DNA of 64,000 bases from positions 40,917 to 104,916 of the forward strand of contig CAWJNP010000033.1 in assembly GCA_963844255.1 (NCBI GenBank). The letters run 5' to 3'. The DNA comes from SZAS-79 sp963844255. GTDB lineage: Bacteria > Pseudomonadota > Gammaproteobacteria > Burkholderiales > SG8-39. The translations under genes and the position numbers were made by a program. Below are positions 1-8,310 of this stretch, in pieces. Under the pieces are notes generated by a model, which did no database searches, had not been told where the DNA came from, and saw nothing but the letters and a program-made list of their open reading frames with translations. The first letter of the stretch is position 1. Each line of letters starts with the position of its first letter.

Positions 1-13
1 ACAGGATGCGCAT
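1..13 (-). CDS. Possible 5' end of a divergent gene cut by the window edge
   Basis: The complement of the first bases reads ATG-CGC-ATC-CTG (Met-Arg-Ile-Leu) and runs off the window. Such an N-terminus is common in GT4/GT9 glycosyltransferases and SDR enzymes, and the neighbours are LPS core genes, but only four codons are visible. A small hairpin (stem 56-60 with 65-69) lies in the divergent spacer. No function can be assigned. Confidence 0.25.
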
Positions 14-73
14 GGCGCCCGGCTGGAGGACAGGAAACGCGCCGCTGAGCGCATCCCCGAAAGATCGGGCCTG

Positions 74-898
74 GTGCGTGGGCTAAAATGCGGTTTGCAG
101 GCACCAAAGATTATACGGGATATCCCCTTGACCGATCGTACGCGCCCCGCGCTCTCGGCTGTGCTCATCACCCGCAATGCCGCCAGCCAGCTCGATGCGT
201 GCCTGGCGTCGTTGGCGTTCTGCGACGAAATCGTAATCGTCGATTCCGGGAGTACCGATGCCACGCTGGCGATTGCGGAAAAGCATCGAGCCCGCGTGAT
301 CGGCAAAGCATGGCTGGGTTTCGGCCGGCAGAAGCAGTTCGCAGTTGAACAGGCCAGAAACGATTGGGTATTGTGCGTCGACGCGGACGAACGCGTATCA
401 GCCGCACTGGCAGCGAGCATCGCCACGGCCATGGCGAACCCTGCATCGGTGGTCTACCGCATGCCGCGCTGCAACCGCTTCCTGGGGCGCTGGCTCCGGC
501 ATGGCGAGGGTTACCCCGACTGGAGCGCGCGCCTGTTCGACCGTCGCGCGGCGCGTTGGAGCGACGATCCGGTGCACGAGAAGGTTCTGTACGCAGTCAC
601 ACCCGGTACGCTCGAGGGCGACCTGCTGCACGAGTCTGCCGAGGACCTTGCGGATTACCTGGAAAAGCAGAACCGTTACACGACCCTTGCGGCCAGGCAC
701 CTTCATGAATCAGGCAGGACCGCAAACTCGCTGCACCTGCTCGCTAGTCCGGTGGTGCGCTTCGTGAAGTTCTACTTTTTCAGATTGGGCTTTCTCGACG
801 GTCTGCCCGGACTTGCACATACCGTGATCGGCTGCATGAACAGCTTCATGAAATACGCCAAGCTGATCGAACTCAACCGTTCGGCAAGCAACCCGTAG
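74..898 (+). CDS. WaaE/KdtX-like LPS core glycosyltransferase (GT2)
   Basis: Predicted cytoplasmic family 2 glycosyltransferase of the WaaE/KdtX type, which adds glucose or a related sugar to a heptose of the inner LPS core. The GT-A fold is visible: a VDSGSTD nucleotide-binding segment near residues 56-62 and a DADE metal-binding motif near 103-106, followed by the conserved aromatic region and a C-terminal FVKFYFF-type amphipathic stretch that may touch the membrane. The length (274 aa) suits the family. The start is uncertain. GTG at 74 gives the longest frame, but residues 1-18 are atypical, and a TTG at 128 lies just before the conserved core with a purine-rich ACGGGA about 8 nt upstream. 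It precedes a DUF4254 gene, a frequent LPS-locus neighbour. Confidence 0.85.
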   Translation: MRGLKCGLQAPKIIRDIPLTDRTRPALSAVLITRNAASQLDACLASLAFCDEIVIVDSGSTDATLAIAEKHRARVIGKAWLGFGRQKQFAVEQARNDWVLCVDADERVSAALAASIATAMANPASVVYRMPRCNRFLGRWLRHGEGYPDWSARLFDRRAARWSDDPVHEKVLYAVTPGTLEGDLLHESAEDLADYLEKQNRYTTLAARHLHESGRTANSLHLLASPVVRFVKFYFFRLGFLDGLPGLAHTVIGCMNSFMKYAKLIELNRSASNP

Positions 899-993
899 AA
901 CAAGCACTCAACAACGGTAACGGGAATCGCGCCGTCGAACTCGGCTCAAAATCGACGACTCGGTATGATCTCGCGCCGCAGAAAGGACAGAAC

Positions 994-1611
994 ATGCTCG
1001 AACTACCAACCTCGGAAAGAATTGCCGCGTTCCACGACCATTGTCTGGCGATTCCGGCATGGGCCAAGGAGTCAACTCAGCACCATGCCGCCGGGCTCTG
1101 GCAGGAAGTCGAACTGAATCATCGTTACAACTGCCTGTTGTGGGACGAGGAAGACCTGGCGCGCAGGATGCAGGTATCCGATACCGACATCGCTGCCAAC
1201 AAGCGAGCCATCGACGGCTATAACCAGAAACGCAACGACGCCATCGAGCGTATCGACGAAGCATTGCTGGAGACTCTTTCCGGAGCGGCGAGAGGACCGG
1301 GCGCACGCCTCAACTCGGAAACCGCGGGCTCACTGATCGACCGGCTATCGATTCTGAGCTTGAAGATCCACCACATGCGCCTGCAGACCCAGCGCACCGA
1401 CGTGGACCATGCGCACATCCACAACTGCGCCGCACGCCTTGCGCGTTTCCTCGAACAGCGCCGCGACCTTGCAGGTTGCCTGGACCGATTACTCACCGAG
1501 GCATCGCGCGGCGAAGCCTGGTTCAGGGTCTACCGGCAGTTCAAGATGTACAACGATCCCTCGCTGAATCCGGCGATTTACCTGGAGCGGACACAGGGTA
1601 AATCAATCTGA
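994..1611 (+). CDS. DUF4254 domain protein
   Basis: Protein of 205 aa of the DUF4254 family, found beside LPS biosynthesis genes in many Gram-negatives; the biochemical role is not established. Visible hallmarks are an ELNH..N..LWDEED segment near residues 40-54, an ID-NQ-RND motif near 73-82, and a LNSET...DRLSIL.LKI.HM block near 106-128. It is mostly helical and has no signal peptide or membrane segment, so it is probably cytoplasmic. The ATG at 994 follows an AAAGGA ribosome-binding sequence. A TATGAT hexamer at 964-969 could be a -10 element, but no good -35 was seen. Its 3' end overlaps the convergent GT9 gene by 9 nt. Confidence 0.85.
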   Translation: MLELPTSERIAAFHDHCLAIPAWAKESTQHHAAGLWQEVELNHRYNCLLWDEEDLARRMQVSDTDIAANKRAIDGYNQKRNDAIERIDEALLETLSGAARGPGARLNSETAGSLIDRLSILSLKIHHMRLQTQRTDVDHAHIHNCAARLARFLEQRRDLAGCLDRLLTEASRGEAWFRVYRQFKMYNDPSLNPAIYLERTQGKSI

Positions 1612-2667
1612 CGCCGTCGGTGGTCTGACGTACGACTTTACCAAGTAGCTGATCTTTGACAGAACCATTTCATCCGAGAGTTCGGTGACCGTCCGGTCCG
1701 CCGTCAGAAAATGTGCGCGCGGTCCGACCGGACGCCAATTATCCGGATGCGGCGAGACGTCCGTTTCGGCAAACAGTGACAAGACACCTGCCGGACTTAC
1801 CGATGCAAGGTGGGCGATACCTCCATCAGGGAATACGGACGCGCACGATTGCCAGACGACACCCAATGCCGCCAGAACGCTGTCTTCATTTCTGAACGGA
1901 TGCAGATACGGCGGACGGTTCCTGAGCAGATCGGGAACAAATTCGTCGTCTCCTGGGTATATTCGATTGTCGCTGGCCCCAGGCTGCCAGATAAGGACTG
2001 TATCGAGCCCGTGTTGCTGCTTCACCGCGGCCGACCAGTTCAGGACCTGATCTCTCGAGGGCTTGCGCTTGGCTTTTCGGGCATTCAGACCGATGACAAT
2101 GAAGCGGCCTGGGACCAGACCGCGCTCCGCTACCCAGCGTTCCCCGTACGCCTTCCACTCTGTCGGCAGAATGAATCTCGGCAAAATGGGCGCAGATGGT
2201 GGCAAGACACCGAGCGGAGTCAGAAGGCGCAGGTTGGCGTCTACCTCATGCAGACCTGGCTCGAGCGTTTGGGGATCAGTCAGCCTCCGAAACAGCCGGG
2301 ACCCATTAGAATAAGCAATCGTCCGTCGCGCACCCAGGCCCAGTATCCTGCTGACCGCCCGGGGAGACACCAATCCCCCAGCAGCGATCGCAAAATCAAA
2401 CCGTTCGCGTCGCAGCGCCAGATTCTGAAAAATCTGCGGCACAAGCGCGGACCATCTCAAACTGGCACCGTGCTTGAAACGGGGGTAGACCCAGAGCCGA
2501 TCAATGTCGGCATTATTCTGCACGACCCACGCGTTGTAATCGTTTGCCAATACATGCAGTTCGACACCCGGCAACGACTGCTTCAAATGCGCGAACATTG
2601 GCGTAGTAAGCAGCAGGTCGCCGATCTTGTCCCGTTTAAGGATCAGAACTTTCATCCGATGCTTCAC
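1603..2667 (-). CDS. GT9 heptosyltransferase-like glycosyltransferase
   Basis: Family 9 glycosyltransferase (ADP-heptose:LPS heptosyltransferase superfamily), GT-B fold, predicted to extend the LPS core in the cytoplasm. The N-terminus carries the family motif LKRDKIGDLLLTTP near residues 9-22, and the C-terminal half has FPDGGIAHLASV, the donor-binding loop. It is 354 aa, typical of the family. The GTG start at 2667 overlaps the stop of the upstream GT9 gene (GTGA), indicating translational coupling; an ATG at 2655 is an alternative. Which heptose or hexose it transfers cannot be told from sequence alone. Confidence 0.85.
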   Translation of the reverse strand: MKHRMKVLILKRDKIGDLLLTTPMFAHLKQSLPGVELHVLANDYNAWVVQNNADIDRLWVYPRFKHGASLRWSALVPQIFQNLALRRERFDFAIAAGGLVSPRAVSRILGLGARRTIAYSNGSRLFRRLTDPQTLEPGLHEVDANLRLLTPLGVLPPSAPILPRFILPTEWKAYGERWVAERGLVPGRFIVIGLNARKAKRKPSRDQVLNWSAAVKQQHGLDTVLIWQPGASDNRIYPGDDEFVPDLLRNRPPYLHPFRNEDSVLAALGVVWQSCASVFPDGGIAHLASVSPAGVLSLFAETDVSPHPDNWRPVGPRAHFLTADRTVTELSDEMVLSKISYLVKSYVRPPTASD

Positions 2668-3716
2668 TTGTCCATCAGGCGATCGCCCTGATAAACCGAC
2701 GTACCTTCAAGTGCGGATTCGTCATGCGTCCTCAACGGGCAGCCCATGGGCGTCGCTTCGATGCTGCCACTGGAAATTTCGCCGGAGAATTGTGCAATCG
2801 CGCTGTACAGGCAATACGGCTGAACACACTGCTTTTCTTCACAATGCGTCCCGCCAAGAACAGTGAGGCGAATTCCCCGGGTACCGGGTTGTGCCGGAAA
2901 CATGTTGGTATGCGAACGCGTGGGTCCGTAAAAGACTGTCGCAGGAATACCCATCGCAGCAGCCAGATGGTAGAGCCCGGTATCGGTTCCATACCACTGT
3001 GCGAGCTCGGCAAATTCACGCAACAGGTCGGACAGCCTGGGGAAGAACCGGAACTCTGCCCCAGCAGGCAACCCGGCCTCAATCAGCGCCTGCGCCCCGC
3101 TGTCTGCCGGATTCACGAAAACGCGCACTGGAACCGCAGGATGGCGCTTCCGCACGCTGCGTACGAGTTGGGCCAGAGTTTCCACGTTCAAGATCCGGCG
3201 CGGTTCGTCCGCCAGCGGAGCGATACCGACAGCATACGGAGTGGGGCTCCGCAAGGCAGCAAGACTTGGCACGAAAAGCTTTTCGGGCATGGATAGCTTG
3301 GGTTCGAAAACACGTGCGACTCGCCACATCGGTTCGTACTGCAGGACTTCCGCGGGGAGTTCGGCATGTTCCGGATACACACGCGGAAAGCGGTCGTTGA
3401 GGTAAACCTTGCGGTGCGCGCGAGTCCAGCGGCCGATCCACTCAACCGGCGGGCCAAATGCCCACAATACGAGCAAGGCATCGAAAACCGGTTCCAGCAG
3501 GCGCAAGCGCAGCAGTAAAGCCAGCAAGCCGATTCGGCTTCCAAACCCCAGCACGCGAACACCGGATTCGTCTTTCAGGAGCTCGGCATAGTTGCTGCGC
3601 GTCAACAGAGTGACCGAATCCTCGGGGTAAGCATCCGCATAACATCTCACTGTCGCGAACGAAACGAGCGTGTCGCCCAATTTTCCGCGGATGACGAACA
3701 GAACTCTTCTTGGCAC
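2664..3716 (-). CDS. GT9 heptosyltransferase-like glycosyltransferase
   Basis: Second GT9 enzyme of a two-gene minus-strand operon. The N-terminus shows VIRGKLGDTLVSFATVR (GT9 motif 1, residues about 8-24). The C-terminal half shows YGTDTGLYHLAAAMGIPATVFYGP-like donor-binding features near residues 240-264. The region after residue 285 holds a run of Cys residues (CEEKQCVQPYC), as seen in some heptosyltransferases that end with a CxxxxC region. It is 350 aa. Transcription probably starts in the divergent spacer shared with the ligase gene. Acceptor and donor are unknown; a heptose or related sugar of the core is inferred from family and context. Confidence 0.85.
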   Translation of the reverse strand: MPRRVLFVIRGKLGDTLVSFATVRCYADAYPEDSVTLLTRSNYAELLKDESGVRVLGFGSRIGLLALLLRLRLLEPVFDALLVLWAFGPPVEWIGRWTRAHRKVYLNDRFPRVYPEHAELPAEVLQYEPMWRVARVFEPKLSMPEKLFVPSLAALRSPTPYAVGIAPLADEPRRILNVETLAQLVRSVRKRHPAVPVRVFVNPADSGAQALIEAGLPAGAEFRFFPRLSDLLREFAELAQWYGTDTGLYHLAAAMGIPATVFYGPTRSHTNMFPAQPGTRGIRLTVLGGTHCEEKQCVQPYCLYSAIAQFSGEISSGSIEATPMGCPLRTHDESALEGTSVYQGDRLMDK

Positions 3717-3764
3717 GAGAGGTTCGGAAAATAGGGCCGCGAAACGGCACCAAAGCGGGACGGG

Positions 3765-3774
3765 AATTATAATT
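3765..3774. promoter_or_regulatory. Palindromic -10-like element between divergent LPS genes
   Basis: The sequence AATTATAATT is self-complementary, so a TATAAT hexamer can be read on both strands (3768-3773 on plus; 3771-3766 on minus). It sits midway between the divergent GT9 operon (start 3716, minus) and the ligase gene (start 3793, plus). No convincing -35 hexamer lies at 16-18 nt on either side, so the assignment is tentative. Confidence 0.35.
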
Positions 3775-3792
3775 GGTCTTTGACCGAACTCG

Positions 3793-5091
3793 ATGAATCA
3801 CACCTCCCCCTCCGGTAGAGCCAGCTTCGCAGACAAGGCCGCAAACAGCCGCGTCGCCACGGCGATGATTCGCCTGGAACACTTCTCGCTATTCGCGTTC
3901 GCCTTCGTGCTACCGCTGTTCGAGGCGCCGAAGAACCTGCTGTGGGTGGTGTACTTAGTGGTGTGGGTGGCCAATCGCTGGCGCGCACGTGACGTTGGCG
4001 GTGCTTGGGACAGGTGGGACACGCTGCTTCTGGTATGGATCGCCTCCGGTTACGTTTCCGCGATGTTTGCCGGTCTCCATCACAAAGAGTGGCTGTCGGC
4101 GTTCGATATCCTCCGCTACGGGAGCGTCCTGTGGCTCCTTCGACGTTCCGGTTATGGCGAAGCGGTTCTGGGCAGGCTTCTCCTGGCAGTTCTTACGGGC
4201 ACACTCGCGGGACTTGCCTGGGGATACTACGGCGTGCGGGTGACGGGGCAGCGCCATTTTCTGGGATTGAACTCCGTCGGCCACGTAAACCATAGCGCGA
4301 TTTACGTCGCGATTGCCTTTGGCGCTGCAGTCGCGTGGTTGCGCGCCGCATGGGCACGGGAAGATACAACGAAGAATCTGCTGCGCGTGGGACTGTGCCT
4401 AGTGTTCGGCCTGTCGCTGGTCGCGATGGAGAGTCGCGCAACCGTCGGTGTCGGATTTTTTATCGCATTTCTGGTTGCGTGCATTTATTCCGTCCGGTCC
4501 GGCAGATCCGTCTGGGGCATCCTGGTTGGTGCAACGTTGATTGCCGCTGCCCTTTTTGCTGCACAACCTGAAGTTGTAAGAAAGAATTCCCTTCGATTGC
4601 ACCAAAATCTCTTCCTCGCACATCGCGACGCAATCTGGCGCACGGGGTTCATCGCCTGGCGCCAGTACCCCGCCTTTGGCGTCGGCATGGGGAACTATGG
4701 CCGCATCGACCTCGATCAACTGAAGGATTGGAGTCGAATGCAGGGTGATCCGTTCGACCCGACACAGGTTTTGCCGCAATCGCACGCGCACAGTCTCTAT
4801 GTAAATACACTGACCGAACGCGGAGTTTCCGGATTGGCTGTCCTGCTTGCCGTGCTGGTTGCTTGGGGGTGGCGACTTGCGCGAAACCTGCCTGAAAGAG
4901 GCGCTTCCGCGATGCACTGGGCCTATTGGGGCGGCGCTCTTTCGGCGTGGCTGGTGACCGTGCTGGTGGGCACCGTGAATACGACCCTCCACCATGAACA
5001 CGCTCTTGTCAGCATGCTCTTCCTCGGCGGCTGGATGGCGCTGAGCCGAAATCGACAACCAGCCATCATCGCTGCCGACAAGCGCGCCTGA
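3793..5091 (+). CDS. O-antigen ligase family protein (WaaL/Wzy_C)
   Basis: Polytopic inner-membrane protein of 432 aa with about eleven hydrophobic segments, of the O-antigen ligase / Wzy_C family. WaaL transfers undecaprenyl-linked O-polysaccharide to lipid A-core on the periplasmic face. The large periplasmic loop in the C-terminal third holds the family signature SHAHSLYVNTLTERGV near residue 330, with the functionally important His of the SHAHN-like motif. A Wzy polymerase belongs to the same superfamily. A ligase is favoured because the window encodes ABC exporters rather than Wzx and the gene sits among core transferases. The next gene starts 8 nt after its stop, so they are probably co-transcribed. 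Confidence 0.8.
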   Translation: MNHTSPSGRASFADKAANSRVATAMIRLEHFSLFAFAFVLPLFEAPKNLLWVVYLVVWVANRWRARDVGGAWDRWDTLLLVWIASGYVSAMFAGLHHKEWLSAFDILRYGSVLWLLRRSGYGEAVLGRLLLAVLTGTLAGLAWGYYGVRVTGQRHFLGLNSVGHVNHSAIYVAIAFGAAVAWLRAAWAREDTTKNLLRVGLCLVFGLSLVAMESRATVGVGFFIAFLVACIYSVRSGRSVWGILVGATLIAAALFAAQPEVVRKNSLRLHQNLFLAHRDAIWRTGFIAWRQYPAFGVGMGNYGRIDLDQLKDWSRMQGDPFDPTQVLPQSHAHSLYVNTLTERGVSGLAVLLAVLVAWGWRLARNLPERGASAMHWAYWGGALSAWLVTVLVGTVNTTLHHEHALVSMLFLGGWMALSRNRQPAIIAADKRA

Positions 5092-5098
5092 GGGCGCG

Positions 5099-6268
5099 GT
5101 GATTCACGTCCACCAGATCAATCTGCAGAAAGCCGCCGGCGGTGGCGAAGTGTATACGCGCTGGTTTACGCGAACCCTTGTCGATGCAGGTGCGCGCGTT
5201 ACGCTGTATGTCGACCCGTCGAACGGCTTCTGGCGCGGATTCGAGTCCGACAGGATCCGGATAGTACGCGCAACCGGGGCTGATCAAATCGCTGGTCAAT
5301 TGCCCGAGAGTGGCGCCTTGATCATTACGCAAAGCCGGATTCCGGATGCCCTCACTGAACTGGTCGCCCGCAATCACGTGCTTACGGGTTTCGCACACAT
5401 GCCTATGTTCGAGCGCAGCGCGAGCGAATTCAAACCTTATGCGGTGGTGTTTACGGTGTCCGAGTACTGCATCGGCTTGTTACGCGAGGCGAACATTGCA
5501 CAGACCTATCCAGTGCCGCTGTATGGCACCGGCGAACACGAGCCAAGTGGGTATGCCGGTGGGGATCAACCCATACTTGCCAGATCGGCGTACCACTGGG
5601 ATACGCGCAAGGGCCGCGACAGGGTGTTTTCGATCCTCGAACCACTGGCTCGTTCCTTTAGTCGCCCCGCCGCGTTCAAGCCGTCGCCGGGCCTCACGCT
5701 GGGAATCGTCTCGCTGATATCGCCGATCAAGCAGTTCCCGACGCTGTTTACGCTTCTTGCCCCCCACATTGCGCGCTATCCCGAGGTCGGACTGGAGATT
5801 TTCGGCAACGGCGGCTATGCGCAGGTGCGCGACTTGCGACGCGCCCTCAGACCCATTGCCAACCGCGTGCGCTTCTGGGGCTATCAGAAGGCCGCTGCGG
5901 CAATCTATCCGCAACTTGACTACCTGATGACCGGCCTGCCCGAAAAGGAAGCCCTCGGCCTCAACGTGCTCGAGGCGCAGATGCTGGGCACGCCAGTGGT
6001 TGCGCCCCGCGCACCGCCGTTTACGGAAACCGTGCTGGATGGGCAGAGCGGATTTCTGTACCGGGATCCACGCGAGGACCAGGGCAGGGAATTCGGCGAA
6101 CTGCTTGCCTCACTGGTGGCGGGGCGCGCGCGCCCCGATCCTCGATTGGCGACGCTGCATATGGCGAAGTTCTCTTATGCCGCGATGGTCGAACGCACGA
6201 AGGACCTCCTCGCCCATGTGGAGCGGCATTTTCCACAGATCGTGCATGCGGGAGCGGCGGGTGAGTGA
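5099..6268 (+). CDS. GT4-type glycosyltransferase
   Basis: GT-B fold glycosyltransferase of 389 aa (Glycos_transf_1 type). The N-terminal acceptor domain includes a glycine-rich AAGGGEVYTRW segment near residues 12-22. The C-terminal donor domain contains an IFGNG strand and an EALGLNVLEAQMLGTPVVAP block near residues 283-302, equivalent to the EX7E motif of retaining GT4 enzymes. The GTG start at 5099 lies 8 nt after the ligase stop with GAGGG just upstream. The 3' end overlaps the next gene by 8 nt (GTGAGTGA), so ligase, this gene and the following GT9 gene look like one operon. Donor sugar unknown. Confidence 0.85.
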   Translation: MIHVHQINLQKAAGGGEVYTRWFTRTLVDAGARVTLYVDPSNGFWRGFESDRIRIVRATGADQIAGQLPESGALIITQSRIPDALTELVARNHVLTGFAHMPMFERSASEFKPYAVVFTVSEYCIGLLREANIAQTYPVPLYGTGEHEPSGYAGGDQPILARSAYHWDTRKGRDRVFSILEPLARSFSRPAAFKPSPGLTLGIVSLISPIKQFPTLFTLLAPHIARYPEVGLEIFGNGGYAQVRDLRRALRPIANRVRFWGYQKAAAAIYPQLDYLMTGLPEKEALGLNVLEAQMLGTPVVAPRAPPFTETVLDGQSGFLYRDPREDQGREFGELLASLVAGRARPDPRLATLHMAKFSYAAMVERTKDLLAHVERHFPQIVHAGAAGE

Positions 6269-7262
6269 AGTCGGCAGCCTGCTGGTCATCCGGCGTGACA
6301 ACATCGGTGACCTGGTCTGCACCACACCACTGATTGCCGCCCTGCGGCAACACTACCCGCGTGCCTGGATCGGCGTCCTCGCAAACAGCTACAACGCGCC
6401 GGTCCTCGCGGGCAATCCGGACGTCGACCAGGTCCTTGCCTATCGAAAGCTGAAGCACCTCGAGGCTGGCCAGGGTGCGCTGGGCGCCCTTGGCGCGCGG
6501 GCCTCGCTGCTGTGGTCTCTGCGACGCAGGAAACTCGACCTGGCGGTCGTCGCCGCGGGCGCCGAGGACCTGCGCGGCGCAAGGCTGGCGCGCATGCTTT
6601 CACCTCGGCGCATCGTGCAGCCGCCGGTCGCGTTGCCGGGCGAACATGAAGTCGAGCACACGTTTTCGGCAGCCCGCATGCTCGGCATCGAAGGCGGGAT
6701 CCCGCCGCTGCGCGTCGTGCCGGGCGCCGCGGCGGTCAGCGTCGCGCGAGAATCCCTGCACCGCGCGGGCATGAACGGTCTGCGTCCCCTGATCGGTGTG
6801 CACATCAGCGCCCGCCGGCCCGCCCAGCGCTGGCCCGCCGATCGTTTTGTCTCCCTCATCGTGGCGCTGAACAAACATCTGGGCGCGGGGACCATGCTCT
6901 TCTGGTCGCCGGGCGTCGAGGACCACCCGCAGCATCCAGGGGACGACGGCAAGGCCGCCACCATCGTGGCCGGGGTGGGCGCGCGGGCTGCGCTGCTGCC
7001 CTGCCCGACCGCATCGCTCGCCGACCTTATCGGCGCCTTGTCACTCTGCGATGCAGTGGTCTGCAGCGACGGTGGCGCAATGCATCTCGCGGCCGGACTC
7101 GGGAAACCGGTGGCGTGCTTCTTCGGCGATTCGCCGGTGGCGCGCTGGCGTCCGTGGGGCGTGCCGCAAGTCGTCCTTCAAGCGGAAACCCGGCGGGTCG
7201 AAGATGTCCCGGTCGAGGCCGCAATCGATGCCGTGGAAAACCTGCTTCAGGCCAAGCCCTGA
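6261..7262 (+). CDS. GT9 heptosyltransferase-like glycosyltransferase
   Basis: GT9 enzyme of 333 aa beginning at a GTG that overlaps the preceding stop. The reading frame stays open far upstream, but the family motif RRDNIGDLVCTTPLI begins about ten residues after this GTG, and GGAGCGGCGG provides a ribosome-binding site, so 6261 is preferred over longer starts. The C-terminal donor-binding region VCSDGGAMHLAAGLGKP lies near residues 270-286. Predicted cytoplasmic transfer of a heptose-like sugar to the LPS core. The last 16 nt overlap the convergent epimerase gene. Confidence 0.85.
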   Translation: MSEVGSLLVIRRDNIGDLVCTTPLIAALRQHYPRAWIGVLANSYNAPVLAGNPDVDQVLAYRKLKHLEAGQGALGALGARASLLWSLRRRKLDLAVVAAGAEDLRGARLARMLSPRRIVQPPVALPGEHEVEHTFSAARMLGIEGGIPPLRVVPGAAAVSVARESLHRAGMNGLRPLIGVHISARRPAQRWPADRFVSLIVALNKHLGAGTMLFWSPGVEDHPQHPGDDGKAATIVAGVGARAALLPCPTASLADLIGALSLCDAVVCSDGGAMHLAAGLGKPVACFFGDSPVARWRPWGVPQVVLQAETRRVEDVPVEAAIDAVENLLQAKP

Positions 7263-8299
7263 TACCAGCGCGCCGTTGCGGCAATTCCAGCGTCGAAGGA
7301 GAGCGCGGGCTTCCAGCCGAATTCGCGCCGGATTGCACGATCGTCGATTTCGAATGAGCGCGTCAGGCGCTTCACCATTTCGCCGCGCCCGAGCAGTGCG
7401 CCACCGACTTCCAGCAATCTCGGGGAAAACGCAAACAACCGTGCCGGCCGGCGCAGCGCTGCTGCAAGCGCACGCACCAGGTCCGGCGTGGAGACCGGCG
7501 CCCCGTCGGTTACGTTGTACGTGCCCCCATCGGAGTCCTCGGAATTGAGGCAGGCCAGAATCGCGGATGCGAGGTTGTCGACGCCGATCAGGCTGCGACG
7601 GTTGCGGATGCTCGCAAGCGGTAGGGGCGTACCGCGAGCAATCGCGGAAAGGAGGGCAAGGAAATTGGCCTTTACGCCAGGTCCGTAGACGAGGGGAGGA
7701 CGAAGTATCGTGACGGCCATGGGGCCACCTACCGTGGCCAGGGCCTGTTCGGCTGCGAATTTCGACGAAGCATACGGATCGCCGGGCCGCGCAGGGGCAT
7801 CCTCGGTGAGCGCCGCTCCATCGGACTCGTCGCCCAGCACCTTGGCGGTACTCAAATAGACGAACCGCCTGATACCGGCCGCGCTCGCATCCCGTGCGAG
7901 TTTCAGGCTCCCGTCGCAATTCTCGACGAAATACGGAGAAGCCTCTGCGCCAGGAGGCAGGTGGGCACGTCCGGCGAGGTGAACCACGCAATCCACCCCT
8001 TCGAGCAGCGGCCCCCACGCCGCGCCCGGGCCCAGATCCGGGCTGGGCCGCCACGCAACCCCTTCCAAGTGGACGCTGCGCCGGGAAGCCGCCACAAAAT
8101 CGAATCCGGCAGCGTGGTGCGGCAGCAAGGCGCGTGCGACGAAACCACTGCCGCCGGTCACCAGCACGCGTTGCTTCAATTCGGCAGCAGGCAAGGCGGC
8201 ACCAGTGCGGGTTTGTTGCCGCCACCCGGGCGCGCTACACTCGACGCCTCCGCGCGCGCCTTCGTGCATCAGCGACAGACCGGTTTCGCGCGCATCCAC
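7247..8299 (-). CDS. NAD-dependent epimerase/dehydratase (SDR)
   Basis: Extended SDR enzyme, probably acting on a UDP- or other NDP-sugar. The Rossmann motif is VTGGSGFVARAL, and the catalytic pair is seen as YASSK; a Ser of the catalytic triad lies in VYLSTAKV. The longest frame (350 aa, GTG at 8299) carries about 40 residues before the Rossmann strand that look non-coding and overlap the promoter region of manC. A TTG at 8179, immediately before the Rossmann motif, is a likelier start. It resembles the GNE/WbpP-like NAD epimerases found in O-antigen loci, but the substrate cannot be set from sequence. Confidence 0.75.
   Translation of the reverse strand: MDARETGLSLMHEGARGGVECSAPGWRQQTRTGAALPAAELKQRVLVTGGSGFVARALLPHHAAGFDFVAASRRSVHLEGVAWRPSPDLGPGAAWGPLLEGVDCVVHLAGRAHLPPGAEASPYFVENCDGSLKLARDASAAGIRRFVYLSTAKVLGDESDGAALTEDAPARPGDPYASSKFAAEQALATVGGPMAVTILRPPLVYGPGVKANFLALLSAIARGTPLPLASIRNRRSLIGVDNLASAILACLNSEDSDGGTYNVTDGAPVSTPDLVRALAAALRRPARLFAFSPRLLEVGGALLGRGEMVKRLTRSFEIDDRAIRREFGWKPALSFDAGIAATARWYQGLA
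8213..8241 (+). promoter_or_regulatory. Candidate sigma-70 promoter for manC
   Basis: TTGTTG at 8213-8218 and TACACT at 8236-8241 are separated by 17 nt, a good housekeeping-promoter geometry. They lie about 70 nt upstream of the manC start at 8311 and inside the 5' part of the longest frame of the divergent epimerase gene, which supports a shorter start for that epimerase. Confidence 0.45.
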
Positions 8300-8310
8300 A
8301 CTCCCCGTCG

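Noticed and set aside
3793..5091. Wzy polymerase instead of WaaL
   Set aside because: The superfamily is shared, but the ABC exporters and lack of Wzx in the window make a ligase more likely; kept as an alternative in the entry.
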